This document shows, piece after piece, positions 1 to 10,402 of a stretch of 64,000 nucleotides of DNA (positions are counted from its first letter, which is position 1; every line of letters starts with the position of its first letter). This stretch comes from Tachypleus tridentatus (taxonomy: Eukaryota > Arthropoda > Merostomata > Xiphosura > Limulidae): assembly GCF_004210375.1 (NCBI RefSeq), contig NC_134833.1, forward strand, positions 20,453,396 through 20,517,395, in the 5' to 3' direction. The notes below the pieces were generated by a model. The model was not told where the DNA came from. It saw only the letters and a program-made list of their open reading frames with translations, and did not search any database. The position numbers were made by a program, and so were the translations under genes.

Positions 1-227
1 TAACTTTTTGCGAAATTCGACAAACACGTTAAATAGCGTTTGGTCATATTAATATCATGTCGTTTCTACTTGCATCGTTTAAAATAATATATATTCACGT
101 ACACGTCTTTCAATAATAAAGTTAATGGATATAATTTCTGTGACCTCATCAGGGGTTTTCAATTAAGTGTATAAGATACGAAACTCTGAAAAGTATCACT
201 GTTTTCTGAGAACTTTAATGTTACGTA

Positions 228-497
228 TCACAGAGATTTGTTATGTAAAAAACGCTTGTAAGTAAGTAAATCATATCCTTCGTTTCTGATGGAACACATG
301 TTAATAAAATTATCTTCCCTAAACTGGTTTGAAATTCGAAAAGTATCGTTTATATTTGTACCAAAATAATATTCATCCCAAAGATCTTGCTGGTGTGAAA
401 TATAATTGTCCCTTTGTTCTGAATGCACGTAAGGTCGGTATTTAACCAGGAATTCCAATGCACGAGTGGATGAAAATATTTTCACATTCCGGTCCAT
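228..497 (-). CDS. Unrecognised ORF, possible exon or relic
   Basis: An open frame of about 89 codons on the minus strand begins at an ATG near 497, with an in-frame TAA a few codons upstream, and ends in TGA at 228. The composition looks like ordinary protein: mixed charged, aromatic and hydrophobic residues, no repeats, and acidic/aromatic stretches such as DLWDEYYFG and FREDNFIN. I do not recognise the family and see no signal peptide, membrane segment or catalytic motif. There is no convincing splice acceptor just upstream. It could be a last exon, a transposon remnant or a chance frame in AT-rich DNA. Confidence 0.25.
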   Translation of the reverse strand: MDRNVKIFSSTRALEFLVKYRPYVHSEQRDNYISHQQDLWDEYYFGTNINDTFRISNQFREDNFINMCSIRNEGYDLLTYKRFLHNKSL

Positions 498-589
498 CAA
501 AATTTAATTCACAGCTATAAGATACTACCAAGTCTACAGAATGGTAAAGTCATTTCAAGTTTAAATACAGTGTCGTACTCAATAGCACA

Positions 590-820
590 AAGGCCAGCCA
601 TCCCTAACTTAGTAATGTAAAACTAGAGAGATGGCAGCAAGTCATTACCACAAACCGTTAACCCTTGGGTTACTCTTTTACCAACAAATAGTGAGGTTGA
701 CCGTCACTTTACAACGCTCCCACGGCTGAAAGGGCGAGCATGTTTTGTGCAACAGGAATTCGAAACCGCGACCTCCGTATTACGAGTCGAGTGCCTCAAC
801 CACCTGGCCATGCCGGAGCC
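590..820 (-). repeat. SINE family A copy (minus), 3' tail lost
   Basis: This copy reads in reverse: body motifs (TCCCTAACTTAG, CTCTTTTACCAACAAATAG, AGGGCGAGCATG) come first, and the tRNA-like head with a B-box-like GAATTCGAAACC and TGGCCATGCCGG lies at the right end. The AATTT/AAAC tail of other copies is missing. The short frame across its right half is not a gene. Confidence 0.85.
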
Positions 821-822
821 CT

Positions 823-1640
823 CTGAAAGAACAAGTTGCAAAACATCAACGTTACTTTATGTTATATTGGCGACTTACTGTAGCGATTTACATGAAAGTT
901 TCATGAAAATTTGCACAGTAGAAACTTATGCAGCATCTCTGGATTGAAATATATTCGCCTGTGTGTACATACACACATATAAGCAAATATATCTATATTT
1001 ACGTGCAGTATTTTATATATTTACGTGAAGTATTTTATTTCTTCTTTAATGCTTCTATATAAATGAGCCAAGAAACCAAGAAATTATTGATATAATATTT
1101 CGGCTTTATTCGTTACTTTAGGTTATTTACTGGCTTTCACAGGAAGTGTAATACAATAAGAGATTCAGAGATCTGTGCGTAACAGGAAACCAACAGGACG
1201 TATACAGTAACAGTAAGATACTAGCTTATTTTTAACATAAGGAAACAATAAAAGTATTGGAACGTGAGACAACTACGATAAAATTCTGAACTATTTGTTG
1301 TGGAGCTCCGGTATCTCTTACCAGACTCATGACTAGTTTTCATATCTGGTGAAAAGCTTATCCAACATCAGGTCAAATATATTTATAACCTTTCTAGTAA
1401 TATTTTTGCAGGAACCAGAACTAGTAAATAAACTATTGGTTTAACTCTTTCTCTCTATGTACATTTACACATAAGTGAATGAAGACAGTAGGTAAAGTTC
1501 ATTACTTTAGGATCCACGTCGTCAAAGAATACTTGGATTTCTATAATTTAACACGTGAATTACATTACTTACTACTTTCTTTCAAAGGTTACAGGTTCAC
1601 ATGTACAAAAGTACATGACTACATAGGATATTTTAAATGC
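823..1640. other. Unannotated AT-rich stretch
   Basis: I see no gene or recognised element. A short local duplication (TTTACGTGCAGTATTTTAT and TTTACGTGAAGTATTTTAT) lies near 1000-1036. The 72-codon frame at 1479-1697 resembles nothing I know. Confidence 0.4.
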
Positions 1641-1644
1641 AATA

Positions 1645-1855
1645 ACGTTTGGTATATTATTAACTTAAACAGGTATATTGTTTCCACTGTCAGATAAAGA
1701 AAGTCTTTACAATAATGTTTTGCGTTTCTTTTTTTGAAGAGTATAGTTGGTACATTTTTTCCATTGTTAGATAAACAAAGACCCTACAATAATGTTTGGT
1801 ATATAATTAACTTAAACAGGTAAATTGTTTCCACTGTCAGATAAAGAAAGTCTCA
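1645..1855. repeat. Local imperfect duplication (about 3 partial copies)
   Basis: The motifs AACTTAAACAGGTA, TTGTTTCCACTGTCAGATAA and GAAAGTCT recur near 1660-1707 and 1808-1853. A more diverged partial copy (TTTTTTCCATTGTTAGATAA) lies between them. The last copy overlaps the 3' end of the zinc-finger frame on the minus strand. Confidence 0.6.
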
Positions 1856-2123
1856 TAAATGTCGTTATCTGCATCGTTTTTGTCTTCACCTCAGCCTTTT
1901 GTTGGTGAGATGCTGCTTTTGTATGTCTGGAACAATCGTTTATCCCGCCACATGCCACAGAAAAATCGATGTGACAAACTGTACAAAACACATAACTGTC
2001 ACTGACTTTTGATGCAATGACCGGATATTTTGCACTATACTCTTTCCTAAATTTTTGATTTACAGTTTTAGTCCTTTTAGATTGTCTTGTTTCTGGGAAA
2101 TCTAAACGATCGCATTGGTGTTT
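1812..2123 (-). pseudogene. BED/hAT-like zinc-finger fragment
   Basis: A minus-strand frame of about 103 codons without an early ATG runs from a TAG at 2126-2124 to a TAA at 1814-1812. It contains a pattern I know from N-terminal zinc fingers of hAT-transposase-derived and related proteins: KFRKEYSAKYPV, then a SDSYVFCTVCHIDFSV block, a GG(I/V)xD turn and SRHTKAASHQQKA. That gives a C-x2-C pair followed by two histidines, starting about 25 residues into the frame. A TTTAGATTTCCCAG sequence on the minus strand near 2091-2104 could be a splice acceptor. No dimerisation or catalytic region follows, and the tail is in a local duplication. Probably a transposon remnant, less likely a host exon. 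Confidence 0.5.
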
Positions 2124-2129
2124 CTATGC

Positions 2130-2815
2130 CGCTTAGAAAACGAGAAATACCCATCTACGCGAGCGCTGATTGGCTGACAAGCACTGATGATGTAACTATG
2201 GATTCAACCACGTACCCAGTATGGAGAAGCACCGCACTCAAACTATTGGTAGACGTCGGAGATACAAATATTTTTTATTATTTCAAGTAACCATTTGGGC
2301 TACGTCTTTTATTTATTATCAAAATTTATTTGTATCTCACTAGAAATTTTACTTTTCACCCCTTTTTACATTTTCTATGCACAATCCATATTTAGCAGTA
2401 CAGTCTCAGATGTATCATATACATAACCGTACCTTGTTAGAAATTTTCAAGTATTTGGAGCTATATTCAAAGGTAAAAAACAAAGAACTGCTGTACACCA
2501 CTGATACTTACTAAATCTCAGATATCTCAGAATCAAGGTTGATAGATTTTATGTCATTGCTGAGAAACATTACTTTATAGTGGCAGTGCCACAGTGATTG
2601 ATATCTGATACCAATAACGGTGACTAGTAGCTGTAAGTCAACCTCGCGTGGCGTCGAATTTACTGAGTTGCTTACTTTGTGTGCTTTGTAAATAGTTGTA
2701 AAAATATTGCTTTTTGTACTGTATTTTGAGACACAGTTAGCATGTCATTTAGGTACTTCAGTACTTATACAACGACAGATCTTCGACTTTAGTAAATGAC
2801 TCAGTCAAATCATCC
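2130..2815. other. Unannotated stretch
   Basis: No gene or repeat family recognised. The 67-codon plus-strand frame at 2087-2290 overlaps the zinc-finger fragment in antisense and has no recognisable similarity. Confidence 0.35.
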
Positions 2816-2818
2816 AAA

Positions 2819-3102
2819 GCCCGGCATGGCCGAGCGTGTTAAGGCGTGCGACTCGTAATCTTAGGGTCGTGGGTTCGCATCCCGGTCGCGCCAAACATGC
2901 TCGCCCTCCCAGCCGTGGGGGCGTTATAAGTGACGGTCAATCCCACTATTCGTTGGTAAAAGAATAGCCCAAGAGTTGGCGGTGGGTGGTGATGACTAGG
3001 TGTCTTCCCTCTAGTCTTAAACTGCTAAATTAGGGACGGCTAGCACACATAACCCTCAAGTAGTTTTGTGCGAAATTCCAAAACAATACCAACAATACCA
3101 AT
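2819..3102 (+). repeat. SINE family A, full length, with target-site duplication
   Basis: A tRNA-like head starts at GCCCGGCATGGCC, with an A-box-like stretch and B-box-like GGGTTCGCATCC. The family body follows (CAAACATGCTCGCCC, AGAGTTGGCGGTGGGTGG, CTAAATTAGGGACGGC) and ends in GCGAAATTCCAAAACAA. The direct repeat CAAATCATCCA flanks it at about 2806 and 3106, as expected for LINE-driven insertion. Confidence 0.9.
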
Positions 3103-3124
3103 ACCAAATCATCCATAAGGGTGT

Positions 3125-3520
3125 AGTTATTGCAAAATAGGTTAGCTAGAGTGAATACGGTTGAAGTATTTAAGATTGTTGAAGGTATTAATAATGTTGA
3201 TGAACCAACAGTTGTCATATTTGACAGCGAAAATTATAGAACTATGGGACACAAATATAGACTGAGCCGAGGTAGAAGCCGTCTACAGGTAAAACAATTT
3301 TATTTTTCAAATAGGGTGGTTGGTCTGGAAAATGGGTTGTCTTCAATTGTTGCGGAAGTAGTAAAATTGTGTGAGTTTAAAGAAATTTTGATAGGTAAAT
3401 GAATTTTAAGGGCTGTCTTTAAATTTCTTTAAATAGTTGTAGTTTGGCTTACAGGATAGGACATCCAAGATGGACGAACAAGTCCCTTGTTTTTCCTGAA
3501 ATTATGTAATGTTAATCTCA
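3125..3520 (+). mobile_element. 5'-truncated CR1/L2-like LINE 3' end (RT C-terminus)
   Basis: A 90-codon frame (3130-3402) has the signature of the extreme C-terminus of CR1/L2-type LINE ORF2: VEVFKIVEGINNVD, a (T)xGHKYRL segment, RSRLQVKQFYFSNRVV, a degraded W-N-x-L position (here ENGLSS) and a final EFKE. This part lies after the reverse transcriptase domain and has no catalytic residues. About 120 bp downstream look like a LINE 3' UTR, ending near ATTATGTAATGTTAATC. It is a dead 5'-truncated copy; a SINE A was later inserted immediately upstream. Confidence 0.7.
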
Positions 3521-3524
3521 GAGC

Positions 3525-3837
3525 CACAAATACTACAAGATGTTGAAAGAAATCAACTTCAGCTTAGAATTCGAATATCGTAAATTTAGTATATTAACAT
3601 AATTGTAATGTTGTAATAGTGTTTAGTATAACAACCTGACATCTTGCAACAAGATATAAGCGAAACACTTCATCCAATAAGTCCACGTGATTTCCATACT
3701 GTTATTCTATATACTCTAAAAATAGGCTTAAAATATACATTGGAAATAGTTTAATTAACTGTAGCTACTCTATTCTGCGCTTTGTTTGCTGAGTTAGTTG
3801 TGCTAAGCATTTATTACACTGACTTTGTTCGTTTTTC
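3525..3837. other. Unannotated stretch
   Basis: Nothing recognised. Confidence 0.35.
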
Positions 3838-3944
3838 GTTAAGCACAAACTTACACAATTGGCTATTTGTGCTCTACCCACTAAGGGTATCGAAACCCGG
3901 TTTCTAGCGCTGTAATCCGCAGAAATACCGCTGTGCTACCAGGA
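3838..3944 (-). repeat. SINE family B copy (minus)
   Basis: In reverse orientation it shows the tail TTAAGCACAAACTTACACAA, then TGTGCTCTACCCAC and B-box-like GGGTATCGAAACCCGG, and ends in the tRNA-like head (CCGCTGTGCTACCAGG). About 107 bp, diverged from other B copies. Confidence 0.75.
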
Positions 3945-4908
3945 AACGTATTAGACTAAACAGTTTACAGTCCTATTACGCCAAGTATTCAGTTCCTTCA
4001 CAGTTTTTACTTTATTACATGTATTTTTACTTCCTTACGTCTAGTCCAGATATTCTAATTCATTCATTTTACATTTTTAACAAACTGTTTTTTTGTAAAT
4101 TTTGTGGTATTCACACATTCAGATAACAAACCAAGCAACATGCATATTAAAATATATCAAAATATAATTATAAATGGGGATACTTTTGTTAACTTTCTAC
4201 TGGTTATAGGTAGCCGTGACGGGCTGGTCCCGACCTTGCGGTTGTAAAACACTCTTTTAGAAGATGGTCTGTATAAAACAAGCAGTTTTAATATTAGTTT
4301 CTTAAGTTTTCTTTCCAGTTTAATCTAATACCTTCACTGTCACATTTTTCAGAAACTCGTTTGATGTAGTACATTACTGCGCTGGAAACATTTTCACACT
4401 AAGAACCCGGGCTAGTACGTTGAACACAAAGACTTTGATGCAGTACATTTCAGTGTTGGAAGCACGCCAATACCGACAGTTAGAGCTAGTAAATTCAGCA
4501 CGAAGACTGATAGTATTTCTTTAATATCTATGTTGTGTGTAGTAAGACATTATCTCGCATAGACAAAGTTCACTTCTGATCTTGTAATGTAATAAGTACA
4601 AGAACCTGTACACAAAGAAAGATACTTTGTTTATAATCGTAAAACCAGATTATACTCGAACAAAACTTAATAGGTTTGCCTTTACAGTCGTCTATCTGTT
4701 ATCATTGGACCACCATTAGGCAATGCTACATATGTTTACTTTTAAGTAAAGAGCTTTTACTTAAGAAACGACTCACATTTTAGTTTAAAATTTGAAACTT
4801 GAACATTTACCGTGTACAAGTTCCAAAACCAAACACAGTTATGGATTACCTTACATTTGCTTCACCGAATACTGAAAACAGTTAACGGGTTGGAATTACG
4901 TTGTTATT

Positions 4909-5026
4909 TTGAATTAAGCACAAAGCTACACAATGGGCTGTCTGTGCTCTGCCCACCACGGGTATCGAAACCTGGATTTTAGCGTTGTAAGTCTGCAGAC
5001 ATACCGCAGAGCCACTGAGGGGCGTT
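4909..5026 (-). repeat. SINE family B copy (minus)
   Basis: One of the better preserved B copies. In reverse it has TTAAGCACAAAGCTACACAA, TGGGCTGTCTGTGCTCTGCC, the B-box-like GGGTATCGAAACC and the head ACCGCAGAGCCACTGAGGGG. Confidence 0.85.
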
Positions 5027-5640
5027 GGAATTATTGCAACCTTTTAACAAACAAAAGTGAAGTCGTGTTTAATGGCAAAGTGTACATAGAGAAAGTTTAG
5101 TTCTTTTTATGTGTTTATTTCAAGAACTGCTAAATTGGATCAATTATACACATACAACTGAAGCCAAGTAGTCAAAAACCATTGTTAGTATAATTACCAA
5201 AAATATACCTTATTACCACAATTTACTTTTTTAACGATCTGTTATTTTCTCGATTTGTGGCTAATTACATCATTTACTGCTACTTTAATGTTGAGCTACT
5301 GAACAAAGGGAAACTAGCCAGTCAGCTCCCAGTTCCGAAAATCATAGCTCAATAATAATAAGGTCCTGAACAGAGAGAGGATAGCCAATCAGCTCTCTGG
5401 TTCAGTGAGTCACAGTCCAATCACAGGATCCCATCAATATCTAACCAGGAATAACTTCCTTTTTTATAAACAGAAAATTGCAGTAGTAGAAACGTACAAT
5501 AAGAAACTGAAATTGTGTTTAACGTATGATTATGAACTTGAATTATGTTATCGGTTAGACACTGCTGTCTTTGACTGGGTTTTCATCTATAAAGCAAAAT
5601 CAATCACATTATATAGCTCGGTCTTCTCTAAATGTTTATC
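5027..5640. other. Unannotated stretch
   Basis: No gene recognised. CCAATCAGCTC-like phrases recur twice near 5317-5400 (CCAGTCAGCTCCCAG and CCAATCAGCTCTCTG), a weak local duplication. Confidence 0.35.
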
Positions 5641-5644
5641 GTAA

Positions 5645-6219
5645 ATATTATTCCTACCACGAATCTTTCACACATCATTATTACTATCATGTATTTTTCA
5701 CACATCATTATTACTATCATGTATCTTTCACACATCAATATTCCTACCATGTATATTTCACACATCATTATTCCTACCACGAATCTTTCACACATCATTA
5801 TTACTATCATGTATATTTCACACATCATTATTCCTACCACGAATCTTTCACACATCATTATTACTATCATGTATCTTTCACACATCAATATTCCTACCAT
5901 GTATATTTCACACATCATTATTCCTACCACGAATTTTTCACACATCATTATTACTATCATGTATCTTTCACACATCATTATTCCTATCATGTATATTTCA
6001 CACATCATTATTACTACCACGAATCTTTCACACATCATTAATACTATCATGTATATTTCACACATCATTATTCCTACCACGAATCTTTCACACATCATTA
6101 TTACTATCATGTATATTTCACACATCATTATTCCTACCACGAATCTTTCACACATCATTATTACTATCATGTATTTTTCACACATCATTATTCCTATCAC
6201 GAATCTTTCACACATCATA
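5645..6219. repeat. 30-bp tandem array, about 19 copies
   Basis: A 30-bp unit built on TTTCACACATCATTATT alternates between two endings, CCTACCACGAATC and ACTATCATGTAT, so much of the array has a 60-bp dimer period. Because 30 is divisible by three, both strands carry frames of up to about 200 codons with a 10-residue repeat. They read open in several frames at once, which marks them as by-products. Confidence 0.95.
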
Positions 6220-6239
6220 ATTTACAGTATATTTATCTT

Positions 6240-6615
6240 GTTCTAAGTTAAATATTATTCAAGTCGTTTTATCTTTGAACATGATTCATACTAATATCTA
6301 TTTTACTCAAACTATAGATGTTTGTAAAATTATATTTTTAAATACTTACTAAAGCGTGAATATCTGGGAAATATTACATGATGTTTTGAACTACAATGAA
6401 TGTCATTTGTTTTAAACGATAAACTTTAACGTTTTGGTCTAATTGGTATTAGATTATTTCACTCAGCAATGCATAGCAATAGTAAGGGCCGAACAATCGT
6501 ATCTAAAAGATGTCACCTCACTCTGATTGGCTACCTCAGGAGAGGGGGCGGGGTGATATAATCAAAGATAAAGGAAATTGTAGTTCCAAATTTTGCATTA
6601 TTTCTTCGAACTCTT
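6240..6615. other. Unannotated stretch
   Basis: No gene or repeat family recognised; a G-rich patch (GAGAGGGGGCGGGG) is at 6540-6553. Confidence 0.35.
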
Positions 6616-6890
6616 GGCCCGGCATGGCCAGATGAGTTAAGGCGTTCGACTCGTAATCTGAGAGTCGCGGGTTCGAATCCCTGTCGCGCCAAACATGCTC
6701 GCCCTTTCAGTCGTGGGGGCGCTATAATGTGACGGTGAATCCCACTATTTGTTGCTAAAAGAGTAGCCCAGGAGTTAGCGGTGCGTGTGATTAGCTGACT
6801 TCCCTCTAGTCTTAAACTGCTAAATTAGGGACGGCTAGCGCAGATAGCCCTCAAGTAGCTTTGCGCGAAATTAAAAAAACAAAAAAACAA
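6616..6890 (+). repeat. SINE family A, full length
   Basis: The copy starts at GGCCCGGCATGGCC, has a good B-box (GGGTTCGAATCC) and ends GCGCGAAATTAAAAAAAC with an A-rich tail. An imperfect TTCTTCGAACTCT / TTTCCGAACTCT pair flanks it, a probable target-site duplication. Confidence 0.9.
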
Positions 6891-8150
6891 ATTTCCGAAC
6901 TCTGCTCCACTTCTACAATCCAACACTATTTAAATTGTCCAGCTAAGTTTAAATGTACATAAAGGTTGAAGGACGTAGAAAGGAGCATGTAACATGTGAC
7001 TGATAAACAAATTTCATCGACTGAAATATCACACAGTCCTACACTGTATGTGTGAACACCCTCCAAACAATCTAGTCTTAATGTGTTTCAGAACAGCTCG
7101 TACGAGTACTAAACTTTTATTGATAAGTTAATACCCATACCCGCCGTTCTGAGATACATTTTTATTTCAAATGGGTTTCCCGTTATAAAGAATCTTGTCT
7201 TCACTGATTGTGTCTGACCTTTCTAATTCATAAACTTGCAGATTGTATGTTCGGGATTTGCTGTTAATGTCTTAACTTCAGAGAGACTGAAAGTTCTAAA
7301 TAATAGCTTTGATAATCTATCTTTGTAATGGTGACGTCAGTATCTCCAAACTTTACATTTGATCTCGTATTGTGATAACATCAGACAAGGGTTCGTCAGT
7401 TTTGCGAACTTAGGAACAATACGTAGAAATGTGTATGTACGTTTCGCGATTCACAGTCTGTATGTTGTGGCACTTTAAACTATTATTAATTAATAACTCT
7501 TTCATTTAGCTGTAAAAGTAATTACTGGTTAGGCCTAATTTGTGATCTACAAACATGGTTTCAAAGAAGATATGAACAGTTTAGATATGTATTCCACACT
7601 TTCACGAATTTTGTGTACATTTACCGGTGATTAATGGTTATTTAATGGACGAATACAGTAAGTCAATAATTTATTATATTACAGATAACGGACTTTAACA
7701 TAATTAAATATAGATGTTAATGACGCGTATTGCCACAGTATATCCGTTAAAATCTACAGTAATAATAGTGAATAACTACATATGAAAGCCAGCCATTGTA
7801 AAACGTGTAACTCATTTTGTTATAAATTAGTAAAAGTATTATTACGTAATAAACGTTTTACTGACGATGTAAATTGTTGTATAAAGTAAACAAATAATTA
7901 GTGTATCATATTGTTTATCTTTAGGGCAATTTAAACCTAGAGACGTTTTATGTGCGTGGTAAAATGTATCTAATTGTGTTACGTTAAATACTGTTTTTTG
8001 ACATTTTATTATATCACTGAAAATATTTACTCACTTGATCAAGATATAGGCCTTATAGGACAGGAAATTTGATTAATTGATCAATTAGCATTAAGTATAT
8101 TTTTAAGGACGAATTAATTATAAGTAAATTGGTATTAACTGCACTTTTCA
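6891..8150. other. Unannotated AT-rich stretch
   Basis: I see no gene, array or recognisable mobile element here. Confidence 0.35.
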
Positions 8151-8154
8151 GGAT

Positions 8155-8540
8155 GATTTAGTTCTAAGTGATTTAATTAACTCTTGAATTAGTGATTAAT
8201 TATATTCTTGTTGATACATGTATTGTATGAATCATAACAGTCTAAAACTGGTCCTTTTCAGGACAATAAATTACAAAAATATTAGTGTTAAACGTCTTTT
8301 CAGGACAATTTAATTGTAGACATGGTGAGACATGTATTGTATGAATCATGACAGCCTAAAACTGGTCTCAACTTTATGGTAGGATGAATTAATTACTAAG
8401 TAACTAATGAATTAGCTTTCGCTATCCTTTTTAGGATTAACTAATTAATTAGTGTCCTTTTCAGGACAATTAACTGCAAGAATATTAGTGTTAAGCGTCT
8501 TTTTAGGACAGTTTAATTGTAGACATGATGGATGAGACAC
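8155..8540. repeat. Interspersed local duplications with CTTTTCAGGACAAT motif
   Basis: CTTTTCAGGACAAT (or TTTTTAGGACAGT) recurs several times. Longer phrases are duplicated: ACATGTATTGTATGAATCAT with AGCCTAAAACTGGTC (8216-8258 and 8330-8370), and AATATTAGTGTTAA(A/G)CGTC followed by TTTAATTGTAGACATG (8278-8325 and 8481-8527). The copies are irregularly spaced, so this is scrambled duplication rather than an array. Confidence 0.65.
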
Positions 8541-8599
8541 GTGTCATGGCGGTCTAGCAACGTGCTCCTGACTTTTGTTATTATGTCCTCTTCATTTTT

Positions 8600-8760
8600 G
8601 ATGACATCACTTCTCTTCTTCCCTCCCCAGAGGCAGCCACTCAGTGTTGGACAACAATGTTTGGATGCAATAGTGCGGCCATTACTTCTTATAGTTTACA
8701 ATAAACATTACGTCATTAGGTATGCTACATGGCACGTGAACACTGTACACAATTTATAAT
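8600..8760 (+). other. Possible splice acceptor and short terminal exon
   Basis: A strong pyrimidine tract ending in AG (ACTTCTCTTCTTCCCTCCCCAG) lies at about 8609-8630. It is followed by short open frames; one of 42 codons stops at a TAA near 8757, and an AATAAA lies at 8700-8705. This is the pattern of a short last exon. I recognise no protein, and no upstream exon supports it. Confidence 0.2.
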
Positions 8761-9059
8761 AGGCGTTATGTCATGATGTATGTTCAATGACACATGGAGT
8801 ATATTGATTGTCGATAGGTCTGATAAAACAAAAGAATAAGGAAAGTGTTTATTTAAAAGCCATTCGTGGCCTACTAGTTAGCATGCTTAAAGGCTCCAAA
8901 TCTTTCTTTTGAGGCCTAAAAGAAACCAAAACCTAAATTCCTGCCACAAATTTGAATTTTCAATGTTAATTATTATCATGGTTGAATTGTAAGTCAGGGA
9001 CTCGTGGTGAAAAGGAAAATTTCCACACTTTCTATTCCAATTCTTCTAGTCGACCAGAT

Positions 9060-9180
9060 AACAGCAGTCTAAAAGTTGGCGGTGTGTGCTATCAACTAGT
9101 TGTCTTCCTCGTACGCCTATCAAATTTGAGACAGGTATGAGCAGCTAGCTGTCTGGTAGCATTGCGCAAAAATTCTGAAC
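9060..9180 (+). repeat. Degraded SINE family A body
   Basis: AGTCTAAAAGTTGGCGGTG, a diverged TGxTATCAACTAGTTGTCTTCC and a GCATTGCGCAAAAATT tail follow the order of the family A body, with many substitutions and no recognisable head. Confidence 0.45.
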
Positions 9181-10179
9181 AAATGAACGTCTGTTGATGT
9201 TGACAAGTGTAAAAAATGAAACACGTGTTTTGTAGCGAAATGAGAAAAACTCACTTTAATTTATATATATGGCACGTGTCTCTAGAACAAGGTATAATGT
9301 TCAATTCTACAACCAAGATAATTAATAATGAAGATTATGCCTAAGTTAAGGGGTTAAAACAACTTAACTCACGCAAAAAAAGAAAAATTGAACGTGACAA
9401 TTAGTTTTGACGTGGTGTAAAATAGCTCAAAATACTATGCTTGAAGGAGATGAAAGCAGCTTTTCATCCTTTGCTCAGTAATGCAAAATGTTTAACGAAG
9501 AATAAAATACAAGCTCATATATCTTGCCCATCAGACAGCGATGTTATACGTAAATTACATTTCAAGGGACGAACAACGATTTACTGCAAATGAGAGATGT
9601 TTAGAAACTTATTTCGAGAATTATATATGTCTTCCATTTCAAGGAAAATTAAGCCTAATACTACCTCAATATTCTTAAAAAAATGTTTATATCAAAGGAG
9701 AGTGATAAAAATTTGGCACTAATGGAGAAGATTATTACGAAATATTCAACAATAATGGGATCAAACGGTTCATTTAGTCTTAAATGCAGTTTAGGTTACA
9801 CCAATAACTGTGATAAATCTCGTCCTAAGTTGTATATTAGGAAAAACAAAACTAACAAAGAAGTCAAACGCTTATATTAAACAAGACTATTATAGAAAAA
9901 CAAATAAACAAATGTGTGCCTATTACGAAATGTTTTACGAATTATAACTCACGCATCTCCAAGAAAGATAAAATATTGTGGTTTTGTTTTTTTAGAAAGT
10001 AAAACATTTCAAAAACAAGAAACTGAGTAAGGCTGAATTAAAAATTATATCCAACAGTGTTTGAACCCACTTAAATAGTTGATAACAAATAACTGGTATC
10101 ATTGGGTTTATTAGTATTATTTGAAAACACTGCCTTGATCCTATACTTTATCAGTTGTAACATAAATTATCAATAAATT
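9181..10179. other. Unannotated stretch
   Basis: No gene recognised. A 65-codon lysine- and asparagine-rich frame at 9683-9880 has no visible similarity and is probably chance. Confidence 0.35.
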
Positions 10180-10402
10180 GTTTGTTTGTTTTTTAATTTC
10201 GCGCAAAACTGCATGAGGGCTACCTTCACTAGCCGTCCCTAATTTAGCAGTGTAATTCTAGAGGGAAGGCAGCTAGTCATCAACACCCACCGCCAACTCT
10301 TGGGCTACTCTTTTACCAACAAATAGTGGGATTGACCGTATCTTTATAACGTCCCCACTGATGAAAGAACGAGCATATTTGGTGTGATGGAGATTCGAAT
10401 AA
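10180..10402 (-). repeat. SINE family A (minus), tRNA head missing
   Basis: It begins with the reversed tail (TTTGTTTGTTTTTTAATTTC), has a well-kept body (CGTCCCTAATTTAGCAGTG, CACCGCCAACTCTTGGGC, CTCTTTTACCAACAAATAG), and stops inside the B-box region (AGATTCGAATAATCG). The tRNA-like head is therefore truncated. Confidence 0.85.

Noticed and set aside
5628..6246. Long frames on both strands (about 200 codons) as a repeat protein gene
   Set aside because: They are the 30-bp array translated in several open frames; no start context or non-repeat domain.
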